Shown: positions 18,857 through 28,266 of the stretch, piece by piece
Layout: each line of letters starts with the position of its first letter
How positions within the stretch are numbered: the first letter of the stretch is position 1
DNA from: Bacteroidales bacterium
GTDB lineage: Bacteria > Bacteroidota > Bacteroidia > Bacteroidales > UBA932
Direction of reading: 5' to 3'
Assembly: GCA_017439305.1 (NCBI GenBank)
Contig: JAFSJK010000021.1
Coordinates: 1-64,000, forward strand
Length of the DNA stretch: 64,000 nt
Notes under the pieces: model-generated
Databases searched by the model: none
What the model saw: only the letters and a program-made list of their open reading frames with translations
What the model was told of the DNA's origin: nothing
Program-made: the position numbers and the translations under genes

Positions 18857-21168
18857 TGAAACGATTCCTCCCCCTCCTCCTGCTTCTGACGGCCTGTACG
18901 GCCGCTCCGCAGCGTGAACTGACCCTGCACTATGACCAGCCGGCGGCCTTCTTCGAAGAAGCCCTCCCCGTGGGAAACGGACGCCTGGGCGCCATGGTCT
19001 ACGGCGATCCCGTCCACGAGCATCTCTCCCTGAACGACATCACCCTCTGGACCGGCGAGCCGGATAAGGGACCGGAGCATCCGGACATCAAGAACCTGGG
19101 ACTCGGGGGCGACGGGGCGGAAGCCTTGAAGGCCGTCCGCGAGGCGCTGGACCGCGAGGACTATGCCGCAGCCGAACAGCTCCAGAGAGGCCTGCAGGGG
19201 CATTTCAGCGAAAGCTACATGCCGCTGGGGACGCTCCGGATCGATTATGATACCTGCGCCGTGGAGAACTATACGCGTACTCTGGACCTTTCCCGCGCCG
19301 TGGCTACGGTCTCGTACCTGCGGGACGGCGCCCTGTTCCGGAGCGAAGTTTTTGCCTCGGCGCCAGACTCGGTGATCGTCGTCCATATCGTCTCGGAAGC
19401 GCCCGTGAATGCCCGGGTATCGCTGGACACTCCCCTGCCGCATGAATCTTCGGCATCGGAGGCGGGCCTCGCCGTCGACGGCTACGTCGCCTGGCACACC
19501 TACCCGGGATACTACCCGCATACCCAGGCCAGTCCGGAGAAATACTGGTACGACCCGGATCGGGGCATCCATTTCCGTACGCGCGTCTATGCCGACGCTT
19601 CCGGTGGCAATGTCTCCCTGGCCGACGGTGCATTGGTTCTGAACGGCGTCCGTGAAGCCACCCTGTACGTGGTTAATTCCACAAGTTTCAACGGGTTCGA
19701 CAAGGATCCGGTGAAGGAAGGAAAGCCGTACCAGGCTCTTGCCGATGCCAACCTGCAGCGGGTCCGGGAGGCCGGTTACACCCGCCTTCTCTCCCGTCAC
19801 GAGGCCGACTACAAGGAGTTTTTCGACCGCGTCTCCATCGACCTGGGCGCGACGCCGGACTCCGTCCGCGTCCTTCCCACCGACGTCCAGCTCAAGCGTT
19901 ACACGGACCTCGGCGAAGCGAACCCAGAACTGGAAGCGCTTTATTATCAGTACGGTAGATATCTCCTGATTTCCTCTTCCCGGACGGAAGGGGTCCCGGC
20001 GAACCTCCAGGGTCTGTGGAATGAAAGCATGGACCCGCCGTGGAGCTGCAACTACACGATCAACATCAACCTGGAGGAGAACTACTGGCCTGCGGAAGCA
20101 GCCGCCCTGCCTGAAATGCACGAAGTCCTGCTTTCCTTCATCCATAACCTGAGCAAGAACGGCGAACCCGTCTCCCGCCGCCTGTACGGCGCCACCCGGG
20201 GCTGGAACGCCGGACACAATTCCGACATCTGGGCGATGGCCACCCCCGTGGGCCTGGGTACCGGCGACCCGTCCTGGGCCAACTGGACGATGGGTGGCGC
20301 CTGGCTCTCCACCCACATCTGGGAGCATTACCTCTACACCCGCGACCGGGCCGCCCTGGAGCGCGACTACCCCGTGCTGAAAGGCGCTGCGGAGTTCTGC
20401 ATGGACTGGCTTGTGGAGAAAGACGGCCGGTTGATTACCTCCCCCGGCACGTCCCCGGAAAACCGTTACGTCACGCCGGAGGGCTTCCATGGTGCCAGCC
20501 TGTACGGCGCCACGGCGGACCTGGCCCTTGTCAATGAATGCGTTACCGATGCAATGCTGGCTGCCCGGGAACTGGGTGTGGACCCGGACTTCGCCGATGA
20601 AGCAGCGAAGACCGTCGCCCAGCTCCAGCCCTACCAGATCGACGCCGAAGGAAAGCTGCAGGAATGGTATCACGACTGGAAGGACGAGGACCCGCACCAC
20701 CGGCACCAGTCGCACCTCATCGGAGCCTATCCCGGCCATCAGATTACGACCGGACCTTTCGCTGAAGCAGCGCTGAAGACCCTGGAAATCAGAGGCTTCG
20801 AGACTACCGGCTGGAGCTGTGGCTGGCGCATCAACCTGTACGCCCGGCTGGGCGACACGGAGAATGCCTACAAGATGTTCCGGCGCCTTCTCCGCTACGT
20901 GAGTCCCGACCGCTATCGCGGGCCGGACGCCCGCCGAGGCGGCGGCACCTACCCGAACCTCTTCGATGCCCACTCCCCTTTCCAGATTGACGGGAACTTC
21001 GGCGGCTGCGCCGGTGTCATGGAGATGCTCATGCTCAATGAGAACCCGCGCGGCACCATGCCTTCGGCCTGGCCCACCGGCTCCATCAAGGGAATCCGTA
21101 CCCGCAACGGAAAGACCCTGGACATCTTCTGGAAGGACGGCAAGGTCGTCTATTTCAAGGAAAGATAG
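18856..21168 (+). CDS. GH95 alpha-L-fucosidase/galactosidase-type enzyme, lipoprotein
   Basis: 770 residues, lipoprotein signal ending LLTAC. Family 95 inverting glycosidases cleave alpha-1,2-fucose or L-galactose, for instance from xyloglucan side chains or mucin. Signature segments: PVGNGRLGAMVYG and LSLNDITLWTGEP in the N-terminal domain, EGVPANLQGLWNE and NYTININLEENYWPAE in the (alpha/alpha)6 barrel, and FDAHSPFQIDGNFGG near the end. Length is normal for the family. It follows the CE2 esterase in one operon. The opposite strand carries a long open frame here that I consider a codon-bias shadow. Confidence 0.95.
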   Translation: MKRFLPLLLLLTACTAAPQRELTLHYDQPAAFFEEALPVGNGRLGAMVYGDPVHEHLSLNDITLWTGEPDKGPEHPDIKNLGLGGDGAEALKAVREALDREDYAAAEQLQRGLQGHFSESYMPLGTLRIDYDTCAVENYTRTLDLSRAVATVSYLRDGALFRSEVFASAPDSVIVVHIVSEAPVNARVSLDTPLPHESSASEAGLAVDGYVAWHTYPGYYPHTQASPEKYWYDPDRGIHFRTRVYADASGGNVSLADGALVLNGVREATLYVVNSTSFNGFDKDPVKEGKPYQALADANLQRVREAGYTRLLSRHEADYKEFFDRVSIDLGATPDSVRVLPTDVQLKRYTDLGEANPELEALYYQYGRYLLISSSRTEGVPANLQGLWNESMDPPWSCNYTININLEENYWPAEAAALPEMHEVLLSFIHNLSKNGEPVSRRLYGATRGWNAGHNSDIWAMATPVGLGTGDPSWANWTMGGAWLSTHIWEHYLYTRDRAALERDYPVLKGAAEFCMDWLVEKDGRLITSPGTSPENRYVTPEGFHGASLYGATADLALVNECVTDAMLAARELGVDPDFADEAAKTVAQLQPYQIDAEGKLQEWYHDWKDEDPHHRHQSHLIGAYPGHQITTGPFAEAALKTLEIRGFETTGWSCGWRINLYARLGDTENAYKMFRRLLRYVSPDRYRGPDARRGGGTYPNLFDAHSPFQIDGNFGGCAGVMEMLMLNENPRGTMPSAWPTGSIKGIRTRNGKTLDIFWKDGKVVYFKER

Positions 21169-21175
21169 GCAGCCG

Positions 21176-22423
21176 TCAGGCTTCCGTACGCTTGTTCAGG
21201 TTGGTGGTCAGGTACATGATGCCAACCAGCAAGGCAAACAGCACGAGCGTACCGGCCAGAAGGGCGTAGGTCTCCATCTGGAGCAAGACATAGCTGAGCA
21301 GATAGGCGACGGCGACCAGGGCGGTAAGAAGATATGCCGTCTTGTCGCGCAGGATGCCGCGGAAATAGCCGAAGAGGGCCGCGACAGTCATCAAAGCCGC
21401 CAGGGCGTAGGCCAGCGGAAAGCGCATGAACTCGGAGAACGAGAGCACCAGCGCATAGAACAGCACCAGGGAAAGGCCGATGACCAGGTACTGCACCAGG
21501 TCGATCTTCTTCTTCCCGACCAGTTCCACCGCCAAACCGGCGATAAACACCAGCAGGATCACCAGAATGCCGTATTTGGCCGACCGGGTGGTCTGCTGGT
21601 ACTGCGTGACGCCCTGAAGCAGGTTCACGCCGAAGGAAGTATCGTCCGGATTCCCACGGTTGATCTCGGAGACGGACCAGCGGGCCGTGAAGCCCTCCTC
21701 CGTCACCTCCCGTTCGGAAGGAAGGAAATCCCCGGTGAAGGAAGGATCCGGGCAGTTGGAGCGCATCCGGACTTCGGTGGTTTCCCCGTAAGGGCGGACC
21801 ATCAGGGATGAGGAGCCCCGGACATGGTAATTCAAACGGAACGGAAGGGCTGTTTTCCCATCCATGACCGCCTGGTCCAAACTGATGGGTTCAGAAAGCG
21901 AGGCCTTGCCGAATTCCTTTCCGCCCGAACCGGAATGGAAGGAATAGGACTGCGCTCCCAGCGTGATGTCCACGCTGCCTTCGATCCCCCGGAGGTCGCT
22001 CAGGCCCATCGATACCAGCTGGTCCTTCAATACTTTCTCCCCCATCCCGGCCGGGATGACGAAGTCGCCCGTGACCACGACTTCCGAGCCGTAGACCATG
22101 ACGTCATAGATGGAACGGTGGAGTGTCTGGGTGGGCAGGTTGATGTCATAGACCAGGGCACGGGGATAGACTGTGGCCGTCTCCAGCTTCGTCGTCTTTT
22201 TCTGGTCCTTGTCCAAGGCTTCCACATCATAGGAGAATTGCAGCACCGGGCCGGTCAATGTCTGGGCGCGGCCCCAGCTGGCCGAGACTTCGTCCCGGCT
22301 GGAATCGGCCGCCCGCTGGCGGTCCTGGATCTGGCCCTGGATCATGGCCAGCGGGATGATCATCAGCAGGGCAAGCGTGCCGATCAAAGCGATCTTCAAG
22401 GGAAGGGAGTCTTTCAGTTTCAT
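21176..22423 (-). CDS. creD: CreD-family inner-membrane protein
   Basis: 415 residues matching the CreD family of inner-membrane proteins of unclear biochemical role (linked to envelope integrity and beta-lactam response in Proteobacteria). One N-terminal membrane helix (IALIGTLALLMIIPLAMI) is followed by a periplasmic domain of about 250 residues including GPVLQFSY and WSVSEINRGNPDDTSFGV. A bundle of five or six helices forms the C-terminal third. ATG 22423 is preferred over the adjoining TTG. It converges with GH95 only 7 bp away and diverges from EttA. The symbol is assigned by family similarity, not by a CreBC context, which is absent here. Confidence 0.85.
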   Translation of the reverse strand: MKLKDSLPLKIALIGTLALLMIIPLAMIQGQIQDRQRAADSSRDEVSASWGRAQTLTGPVLQFSYDVEALDKDQKKTTKLETATVYPRALVYDINLPTQTLHRSIYDVMVYGSEVVVTGDFVIPAGMGEKVLKDQLVSMGLSDLRGIEGSVDITLGAQSYSFHSGSGGKEFGKASLSEPISLDQAVMDGKTALPFRLNYHVRGSSSLMVRPYGETTEVRMRSNCPDPSFTGDFLPSEREVTEEGFTARWSVSEINRGNPDDTSFGVNLLQGVTQYQQTTRSAKYGILVILLVFIAGLAVELVGKKKIDLVQYLVIGLSLVLFYALVLSFSEFMRFPLAYALAALMTVAALFGYFRGILRDKTAYLLTALVAVAYLLSYVLLQMETYALLAGTLVLFALLVGIMYLTTNLNKRTEA

Positions 22424-22436
22424 CAATTATTTTCCT

Positions 22437-22444
22437 TATATTTG
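22437..22444 (+). promoter_or_regulatory. -7 box TATATTTG of the ettA gene
   Basis: Perfect TAnnTTTG match 30 bp before the ATG at 22475. The -33 region is poor (TTTC rather than TTG). Confidence 0.55.
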
Positions 22445-22474
22445 CAGATAGCTCAAACCAGCAAAAACAAAGCC

Positions 22475-24151
22475 ATGGCTGACGAAAAGATCATATTCTC
22501 GATGAACGGGGTGGGTAAAGTGCTCCCTCACAACAACAAAGTCATTCTGAAGGACATCTACCTGTCCTTCTTCTACGGGGCCAAGATCGGCATCATCGGC
22601 CTGAACGGATCCGGTAAGTCGACGCTTCTCAAGATTATCGCCGGAGTGGAGAAATCCTACAAGGGCGAGGTCGTCTGGGCGCCGGGCTACACCGTCGGCT
22701 ATCTTGCCCAGGAGCCGGAGATGGACCCGGACAAGACCGTCATCGAGGTGGTCCAGGAGGGCGTACAGGACGTGATGGACGTCCTCGCGGAGTACAACGA
22801 CATCTCCATGAAGTTCATGGAACCCATGGACGATGACGAGATGAACCGCCTCATCGAACGCCAGGGCGAACTCACGGAACTCATTGAACATCTGGACGGT
22901 TGGGAGATCGATGCGAAGCTGGAACGGGCGATGGACGCCCTCCAGTGTCCTCCGTCGGATGCAAAAATCCGCACCCTTTCCGGCGGCGAGCGGCGCCGTG
23001 TGGCGCTGTGCCGCCTCCTGCTGCAGCAGCCGGATGTCCTCCTGCTGGACGAGCCCACGAACCATCTGGATACGGAGTCTATCCAATGGCTGGAAGCGCA
23101 CCTGCAGCAGTACAAGGGTACTGTCATCGCCGTCACCCACGACCGTTATTTCCTGGACAACGTCGCCGGCTGGATCCTGGAACTGGACCGCGGTGAGGGC
23201 ATTCCCTGGAAGGGCAACTACTCTTCCTGGCTGGACCAGAAAACGAAGCGTCTCGCCCTCGAGGAAAAGCAGGAATCCAAGCGCAGGAAAACGCTGGAGC
23301 GCGAATTGGAGTGGGTCCGGATGGCCCCGAAAGCCCGCCAGGCCAAGCAGAAAGCGCGTCTGGGCGCCTACGAGAAACTCGCCTCAGCCGACACAAAGCA
23401 GAAAGAGGCCAACCTGGAGATCTACATTCCTAACGGACCGCACCTCGGAAACAAAGTCATCCAGTTCAACGACGTTTCCAAAGCCTACGACGGAAAGGTA
23501 CTGTTCGAGCATCTGACCTTCGAGCTTCCTCCGGCAGGCATCGTGGGCGTCATCGGCCCGAACGGCGCCGGAAAGACCACCCTTTTCCGCCTCATCATGG
23601 GCATCGAGAAGCCTGACACGGGCACCATCGAGATCGGCGACACGGTGAAGATCGCCTATGTGGACCAGCAGCACAAGTCCATCGACCCGGACCTGACGGT
23701 CTATGAGACCATCGCCGGCAATTCCGAATGGGTGCGGCTCGGAAACCGCGACATCAATGCCCGCGCGTGGGTGTCCCGTTTCAATTTCTCCGGCGCCGAC
23801 CAGGAAAAGCTGTGCGGCGTCCTTTCCGGCGGTGAACGGAACCGCCTCCACCTCGCCCTGACACTCAAGGACGAAGGGAATGTCCTCCTGCTGGACGAAC
23901 CTACCAACGACGTGGATGTCAATACCATCCGCGCCCTGGAGGAAGGTCTGGACGGATTCGCGGGCTGCGCCGTCGTCGTGAGCCACGACCGCTGGTTCCT
24001 GGACCGCATCGCCACGCACATCCTCGCCTTCGAGGGCGACTCCCAGGTCGTCTTCTTCGACGGTAACTACTCTGAATACGAGGCCAACAAGAAAATGCGC
24101 CTGGGCGACGTGGAGCCCAAGCGCTTCAAATACAAGAAGTTGATGGAGTAG
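22475..24151 (+). CDS. ettA: ABC-F translational ATPase, EttA
   Basis: 558-residue cytoplasmic ABC-F protein with two ATPase cassettes and no membrane segment, the length expected for EttA, which gates the first elongation cycle by binding the ribosomal E site. Cassette 1: Walker A GLNGSGKST, signature LSGGERRRVAL, Walker B LLLDEPTNHLD. Linker of about 80 residues, charged and helical (RLALEEKQESKRRKTLE). Cassette 2: GPNGAGKTT, LSGGERNRLHLA, LLLDEPTNDVD. The start is ATG 22475 (MADEKIIFSM); the open frame extends far upstream but that part overlaps creD and has no family similarity. Confidence 0.95.
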   Translation: MADEKIIFSMNGVGKVLPHNNKVILKDIYLSFFYGAKIGIIGLNGSGKSTLLKIIAGVEKSYKGEVVWAPGYTVGYLAQEPEMDPDKTVIEVVQEGVQDVMDVLAEYNDISMKFMEPMDDDEMNRLIERQGELTELIEHLDGWEIDAKLERAMDALQCPPSDAKIRTLSGGERRRVALCRLLLQQPDVLLLDEPTNHLDTESIQWLEAHLQQYKGTVIAVTHDRYFLDNVAGWILELDRGEGIPWKGNYSSWLDQKTKRLALEEKQESKRRKTLERELEWVRMAPKARQAKQKARLGAYEKLASADTKQKEANLEIYIPNGPHLGNKVIQFNDVSKAYDGKVLFEHLTFELPPAGIVGVIGPNGAGKTTLFRLIMGIEKPDTGTIEIGDTVKIAYVDQQHKSIDPDLTVYETIAGNSEWVRLGNRDINARAWVSRFNFSGADQEKLCGVLSGGERNRLHLALTLKDEGNVLLLDEPTNDVDVNTIRALEEGLDGFAGCAVVVSHDRWFLDRIATHILAFEGDSQVVFFDGNYSEYEANKKMRLGDVEPKRFKYKKLME

Positions 24152-24152
24152 C

Positions 24153-25277
24153 CTACTCCGGATACCACCGGTCAAGGAGGACCAGCTTGTCACCGGAATC
24201 GTCCACGCTCCACATCTGGGGCTTGCGCGGACCGTCCCCCTCGACATGGTGGACGATGTAGACGAGTTTCCCTTCAAACGTACGGAAAAGCATCCCGTGA
24301 CCGGAGTTGTCCGCCAGGAACGGCTCCGGTTCCTGGATCCACGGACCGGCGATGGTTCCGGATTCCGAATAGCACACCGCCTGCAGATAGCGTTCCTTGC
24401 CCCAGGTGGACCAGAGCATGCCCAGACGGCCTGTCTGCGTCCGGAACAGCTGCGGGCCATCGGTCACCCAGCCGGGCATCTTGAGTCCGAAGGTCGCCTC
24501 CCCGAGGGTATTCATCTCACCGCAGCACGGAAGCTCGCTCGCGCGGAACATCGTGACCGGATGCGGGGACAGCGTATAGGAAAGGTCCGGCGCCAATTCG
24601 ATGTAATCCATCGTTCCATCAATGATTTGCGTCCACTCATGGACGAAGATCATATACACCTTCCCGTTCTCCTCGTACAAGGTTCCGTCGATACAATCCC
24701 ACTCGCGCGGCTGATAGTCATAACCGGGCGTGATGGCGAAGGAGGTGTACGGTCCCTCCGGCTTGTCCGAACGGAGGATATAGGTCTGGTTGTGCGGGAC
24801 ATTGTAGCGGCGCGGGACCTGCTGGATCAGGTCGGAATGGTCGCTCCAGGTGCCGGCATAGTAGTACCAGTCCCCGATCTTGTGGATTTCCGCCGCGGCG
24901 GCAAATCCCGCCTTCTCCAACCATAATCCCTTGATGTCGATGATGTTGTACGGGCCGGTCCAGGTCTTGAGGTCTTTGCTCTTCCACATCCGGCCTCCGG
25001 AAGAAGTCAGGTAGTACGTATGCGTCTGAGGGTCGGGATAGATGAACGGGTCGCTCATCGACAGTTCATCGAAGGAAACGGTCCGGATGCGGTTCATTTC
25101 GGCGAGGCGGGCGCGCATCCGGGCGGCCAGGCCGGTGGTGTCCCCCATCTGCATTCCGCCGAAGTTTTTCTGCCCGGGGTCGGCCGGCGGGGCCTGTTCG
25201 CCGGGGAGAATCTGGGCGGTAAGGGAAGTGGCCAGCAGGGCGGCCGTCAGGAATAAAAGGATCCTTTTCATTATCAT
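24153..25277 (-). CDS. GH43-family glycosidase (arabinofuranosidase/xylosidase type), secreted
   Basis: 374 residues, signal peptide ending SLTAQ, then a five-bladed beta-propeller of the GH43 type. The catalytic-base Asp lies in SMSDPFIYPD. Further family segments are YYYAGTWSDH, WDCIDGTLYEENGKVYMIFVHEW (transition-state region), WVTDGPQLFRTQTGRLGMLWS, and a C-terminal GHGMLFRTFEGKLVYIVHH. The enzyme probably removes arabinose or xylose residues. It ends one base from the convergent ettA stop. An ATG two codons downstream (25271) is an equally good start. Subfamily and exact specificity are not resolvable by eye. Confidence 0.88.
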   Translation of the reverse strand: MIMKRILLFLTAALLATSLTAQILPGEQAPPADPGQKNFGGMQMGDTTGLAARMRARLAEMNRIRTVSFDELSMSDPFIYPDPQTHTYYLTSSGGRMWKSKDLKTWTGPYNIIDIKGLWLEKAGFAAAAEIHKIGDWYYYAGTWSDHSDLIQQVPRRYNVPHNQTYILRSDKPEGPYTSFAITPGYDYQPREWDCIDGTLYEENGKVYMIFVHEWTQIIDGTMDYIELAPDLSYTLSPHPVTMFRASELPCCGEMNTLGEATFGLKMPGWVTDGPQLFRTQTGRLGMLWSTWGKERYLQAVCYSESGTIAGPWIQEPEPFLADNSGHGMLFRTFEGKLVYIVHHVEGDGPRKPQMWSVDDSGDKLVLLDRWYPE

Positions 25278-25282
25278 ATCGT

Positions 25283-25483
25283 TTATTGTTGATAATCATC
25301 CTCATACGGGGCCATTCCGTCGTTGGCGTTGACCTTCCGGGAAGTATCGTCGATGACGCCTTCGAAGCCCGTGAGGGCCGCGAAAGGGGCAAACTGGGCG
25401 GCGCGGTCCAGGATGGACATCCTCGGATGATGCTTCGGGTCCCAGTGCGGGAGATCGATGATATCGTCGTACTTTCCGGTCAT
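25283..25483 (-). CDS. Small conserved partner of Y-family polymerase (YolD-like, uncertain)
   Basis: 66 residues, hydrophilic, no signal. The segment HPRMSILDRAAQFAPFAALTGF resembles small proteins encoded next to UmuC/DinB-like polymerases, especially in Firmicutes; I recall the pattern but cannot confirm the family. It is shorter than those relatives, ending in an acidic tail (PYEDDYQQ). Its ATG overlaps the polymerase stop by four bases (ATGA), so the two are coupled and probably act together in lesion bypass or its control. Confidence 0.7.
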   Translation of the reverse strand: MTGKYDDIIDLPHWDPKHHPRMSILDRAAQFAPFAALTGFEGVIDDTSRKVNANDGMAPYEDDYQQ

Positions 25484-26919
25484 TTGCGATGTCCTCCAAT
25501 TTGATTGTTGCGTTCACGGGTGGTCGCCCCTTCCTCAAAGTCGATGCCCGTCAGGATGGCATTCTTGCCGAATTTACGACGGATTTCCAGGATGGCCTCC
25601 TGTCGGTTCCGTTCCCGGGACGTGTCCTCCACCTCCTCGAACAGGTTCAACTGTACCCCTTCCATGCGGGACTCGTCGATGACGTGGTTTGCCACCACAT
25701 AGACCCGGCGGACGGACAGGCGGCGGTCCACGATCCGGTCGTACAGGTCCATCATCGCATCACCGATGAGGGTGGTGGACGAGGTCTGGCGGCCAAGGTT
25801 GACCGAGCCGTGCGCCGGCTTGGGAACGGAACGCCCGTACCAGTCGGCCTCCAAGTCCCCGTGATAGTCATCCTTTACGCTTTCCGCGTCATAACCGACG
25901 TGCAGGACCATCTGGTCCGTCACCAGACGCTTTTCCACAAGGTCCAGTACCAGCAGGTCCGTCATTTCCCGGACGATGATCCGGGCCTTCTCGAAGGAGT
26001 ATGGACTGGACAGGACCTGTCCGCTGGAAAGGCTGTTTGCCGATGGACGGTAGGCCTTGATCTCCTCCATCGTGCAGGGCTCCCAACCCCAGGCGTGGTC
26101 GATGAGAAGTTCCGCGTTGACTCCGAACAGACGGTACAGGACGGCTTCGCGCTGCAGGGAGCAGCGAGCCACGTCGCCCAACGTGTACATCCCGTTCTTT
26201 TCCAGCCGGGCCGCAATGCCGCGGCCAATCCGCCAGAAATCGGTCAAGGGCCTGTGTGTCCAGTACTTCCGTCGGTAGGTCATCTCGTCCAGCTCCGCAA
26301 TCCGCACGCCGTCCCTGTCGGCTGGGGAATGCTTCGCCTCAATGTCCATCGCCACTTTCGCCAGATACATGTTCGGGGCGATGCCCACCGTCGCGGTGAT
26401 GCCGGTCGCCGCCAGGACATCCCGGATCATCCGGATGGCCAGTTCGTGGGCAGTCATCTTATACAGAGGCAGATAGTCGGTCGCGTCGATAAAAACCTCG
26501 TCGATCGAATACACATGGATGTCCTCGGAGGAAACGTATTTCAGGTACACTTCATAGATCCGCGCGCTGATTTCCATATACAAGGCCATCCGCGGCACGG
26601 CGATGAGAAAGTCCAGGGCGAGGTGCGGATCGGACTGGACGGCGGTATTGTCGCAGGACTTTCCCGTAAGCCGCGCCTTCCGGGCACGGGCGGCATTGAC
26701 CTCCCGGACCTTCTGCTTTACCTCGAAGAGCCTTCCGCGTCCGGGGATACCATAGGATTTGAGCGACGGTGATACGGCCAGGCAGATGGTCTTGTCGGTC
26801 CGCGACTCGTCCGCCACCACGAGATTCGTCGTAAGGGCGTCCAGTCCCCGGTCCACGCACTCCACCGAGGCGTAGAACGACTTGAGGTCGATGGCGATAT
26901 AAGTCCGGGCTTTCTCCAT
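25480..26919 (-). CDS. Y-family DNA polymerase (UmuC/DinB/ImpB-MucB-SamB type)
   Basis: 479-residue translesion polymerase. Start ATG 26919 (MEKARTYIAIDLKSFYASVEC) places the first catalytic Asp correctly; a TTG four codons upstream is less likely. Palm motifs: IAIDLKSFYASVEC (metal ligand Asp) and VYSIDEVFID (catalytic Asp-Glu). The fingers region contains GIPGRGRLFEVK, and a helix-hairpin-helix region follows (LTDFWRIGRGIAARLEKNGMYTLGD). The little-finger domain is diverged. Unlike classical UmuC there is no umuD beside it, only the small partner gene. I see no obvious LexA-type operator. Confidence 0.92.
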   Translation of the reverse strand: MEKARTYIAIDLKSFYASVECVDRGLDALTTNLVVADESRTDKTICLAVSPSLKSYGIPGRGRLFEVKQKVREVNAARARKARLTGKSCDNTAVQSDPHLALDFLIAVPRMALYMEISARIYEVYLKYVSSEDIHVYSIDEVFIDATDYLPLYKMTAHELAIRMIRDVLAATGITATVGIAPNMYLAKVAMDIEAKHSPADRDGVRIAELDEMTYRRKYWTHRPLTDFWRIGRGIAARLEKNGMYTLGDVARCSLQREAVLYRLFGVNAELLIDHAWGWEPCTMEEIKAYRPSANSLSSGQVLSSPYSFEKARIIVREMTDLLVLDLVEKRLVTDQMVLHVGYDAESVKDDYHGDLEADWYGRSVPKPAHGSVNLGRQTSSTTLIGDAMMDLYDRIVDRRLSVRRVYVVANHVIDESRMEGVQLNLFEEVEDTSRERNRQEAILEIRRKFGKNAILTGIDFEEGATTRERNNQIGGHRK

Positions 26920-26928
26920 GGGATCATC

Positions 26929-26936
26929 CAAAGATA
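26929..26936 (-). promoter_or_regulatory. -7 box TATCTTTG of the polymerase unit
   Basis: On the minus strand TATCTTTG ends 9 nt before the ATG at 26919. A short hairpin (GGAATC/GATTCC, about 26938-26957) lies just upstream. Confidence 0.5.
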
Positions 26937-26979
26937 CGGAATCTTTTCCGGATTCCGGCCCGAAAGTTATGAACAGGCC

Positions 26980-28266
26980 CTAGGCCAGGATCTGGTGCGA
27001 GACTTCGGACAGGATGCCCAGCGCGGCTGCGCGGTCCAGGAAGAACTGCTCGAACTCCGCCCCGAAGATATTCCGGGACAGATGCAGGACCAGATTCCCG
27101 TCATACCCGGCGCAGGAAACGGCGCCGCTGTTGCCCCGCTGGCGTCCAAGGATGAAGTCAAATGCAGTCACATACGGGCGCATCTCCTCCGGAAGCCGGA
27201 TTTCGCCCAGATTGGACAGGGTCTGGGAGCAGTAATTGTCTCCGTGATGACGGTTGATATAGTCGATGACGGGCTTTTTCACCAGCAGCGGGAGGCAGCG
27301 GACGGCAAAGTTCCGCTCCAGTTCCACGTTCGCGGCAATCTTCGGCTCCAGGTTCTCGGGGCGCAGCATCGTCCGCTTCTGCATCTTTACGAGACGTACC
27401 AGCTGGTCTAATTGGAGATAGCCGCTGCGGACATCCAGTCCCAGATTGACATAGGAGGAGAAGTTCCGCACCGACCGGCTGCCGTACATCGGACGCAGGT
27501 TCACGGGGACGCTCACTTTCAGGACACTGGAAACCTTTTTCCGGTCCCCGTCAGCCCGGTACAGCTTCTGGAGCGCTTCCAGCATCATCCCGGTCAGCAG
27601 GTCCGTCACCGTGCAGTCCATCCGCCTGCAAACCCCTTTCAGGGCATCCAGCGGCATGACGACCCGGATGTCCCGCAGCCCGGCGGAAGGAAGCCTTTCC
27701 CCATTGATATGATACGCCGGCACATTCTTTTCCAAGGAACCCTTCCTGCCTGCGAATACAGTCTTGAAGCTGTCTTCCAGCTCCCCGGTGTCGGGCGTTT
27801 CGGAGGGGTCGAGCACCTTGCCGGAATAAGAAATCTTCAAGCCGTATTTCAGCCGGAGATACTCCCCCGTCAGGGTGAGCAGGAACGTTTCGGAACCCGT
27901 CCCGTCGGCCAGGACATGGAAGACATCCAGGACGATCCGGTTTCCGTCGGCGCATACCTTATACAGGAACCCGCCGTTGTCGCTGAAATGGAAACGGCTG
28001 AGCGGTGTGGCCGGACCCACCTCCGGAGTCTTGTCCATCCGGTTCAGATGCCACCAGAAAGCGCCGGAGCGGAGTTCGCACCGGAACGTAGGGATCCGTT
28101 CCGATACCGTCACGAGCGCCTGCTGCAGACAAGTCAGGTCCACGGGTTCGGAGAGCGTAACGCTCATCCTGTACAAGGAAGCGTAATGCTTGCTGAGGGA
28201 AGCCGGATAGATGTTTGCCGCATTGTCAATCCGCATCCGGGCGGGGATTCCAAGAGACTGTGCCAT
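26980..28266 (-). CDS. Condensation/acyltransferase-fold protein (alcohol acetyltransferase-like)
   Basis: 428 residues, no signal or membrane segment. The fold appears to be that of CoA-dependent acyltransferases and condensation domains: the active-site motif usually written HHxxxDG is present as FHVLADGTG, and the second half carries VSVPVNLRPMYGSRSVRNFSS, similar to the floor-loop region of that superfamily. Start ATG 28266 is chosen because the family N-terminal segment (LSKHYASLYRMSVTLSEPVD) follows it and the upstream extension is unlike it. Substrates are unknown. No carrier protein or NRPS gene is nearby, so a stand-alone O- or N-acyltransferase is more likely than peptide synthesis. 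Confidence 0.7.
   Translation of the reverse strand: MAQSLGIPARMRIDNAANIYPASLSKHYASLYRMSVTLSEPVDLTCLQQALVTVSERIPTFRCELRSGAFWWHLNRMDKTPEVGPATPLSRFHFSDNGGFLYKVCADGNRIVLDVFHVLADGTGSETFLLTLTGEYLRLKYGLKISYSGKVLDPSETPDTGELEDSFKTVFAGRKGSLEKNVPAYHINGERLPSAGLRDIRVVMPLDALKGVCRRMDCTVTDLLTGMMLEALQKLYRADGDRKKVSSVLKVSVPVNLRPMYGSRSVRNFSSYVNLGLDVRSGYLQLDQLVRLVKMQKRTMLRPENLEPKIAANVELERNFAVRCLPLLVKKPVIDYINRHHGDNYCSQTLSNLGEIRLPEEMRPYVTAFDFILGRQRGNSGAVSCAGYDGNLVLHLSRNIFGAEFEQFFLDRAAALGILSEVSHQILA

Noticed and set aside
18775..20973. 732-codon minus-strand frame opposite GH95
   Set aside because: GH95 motifs run the full length of the plus strand; the antisense product is featureless.
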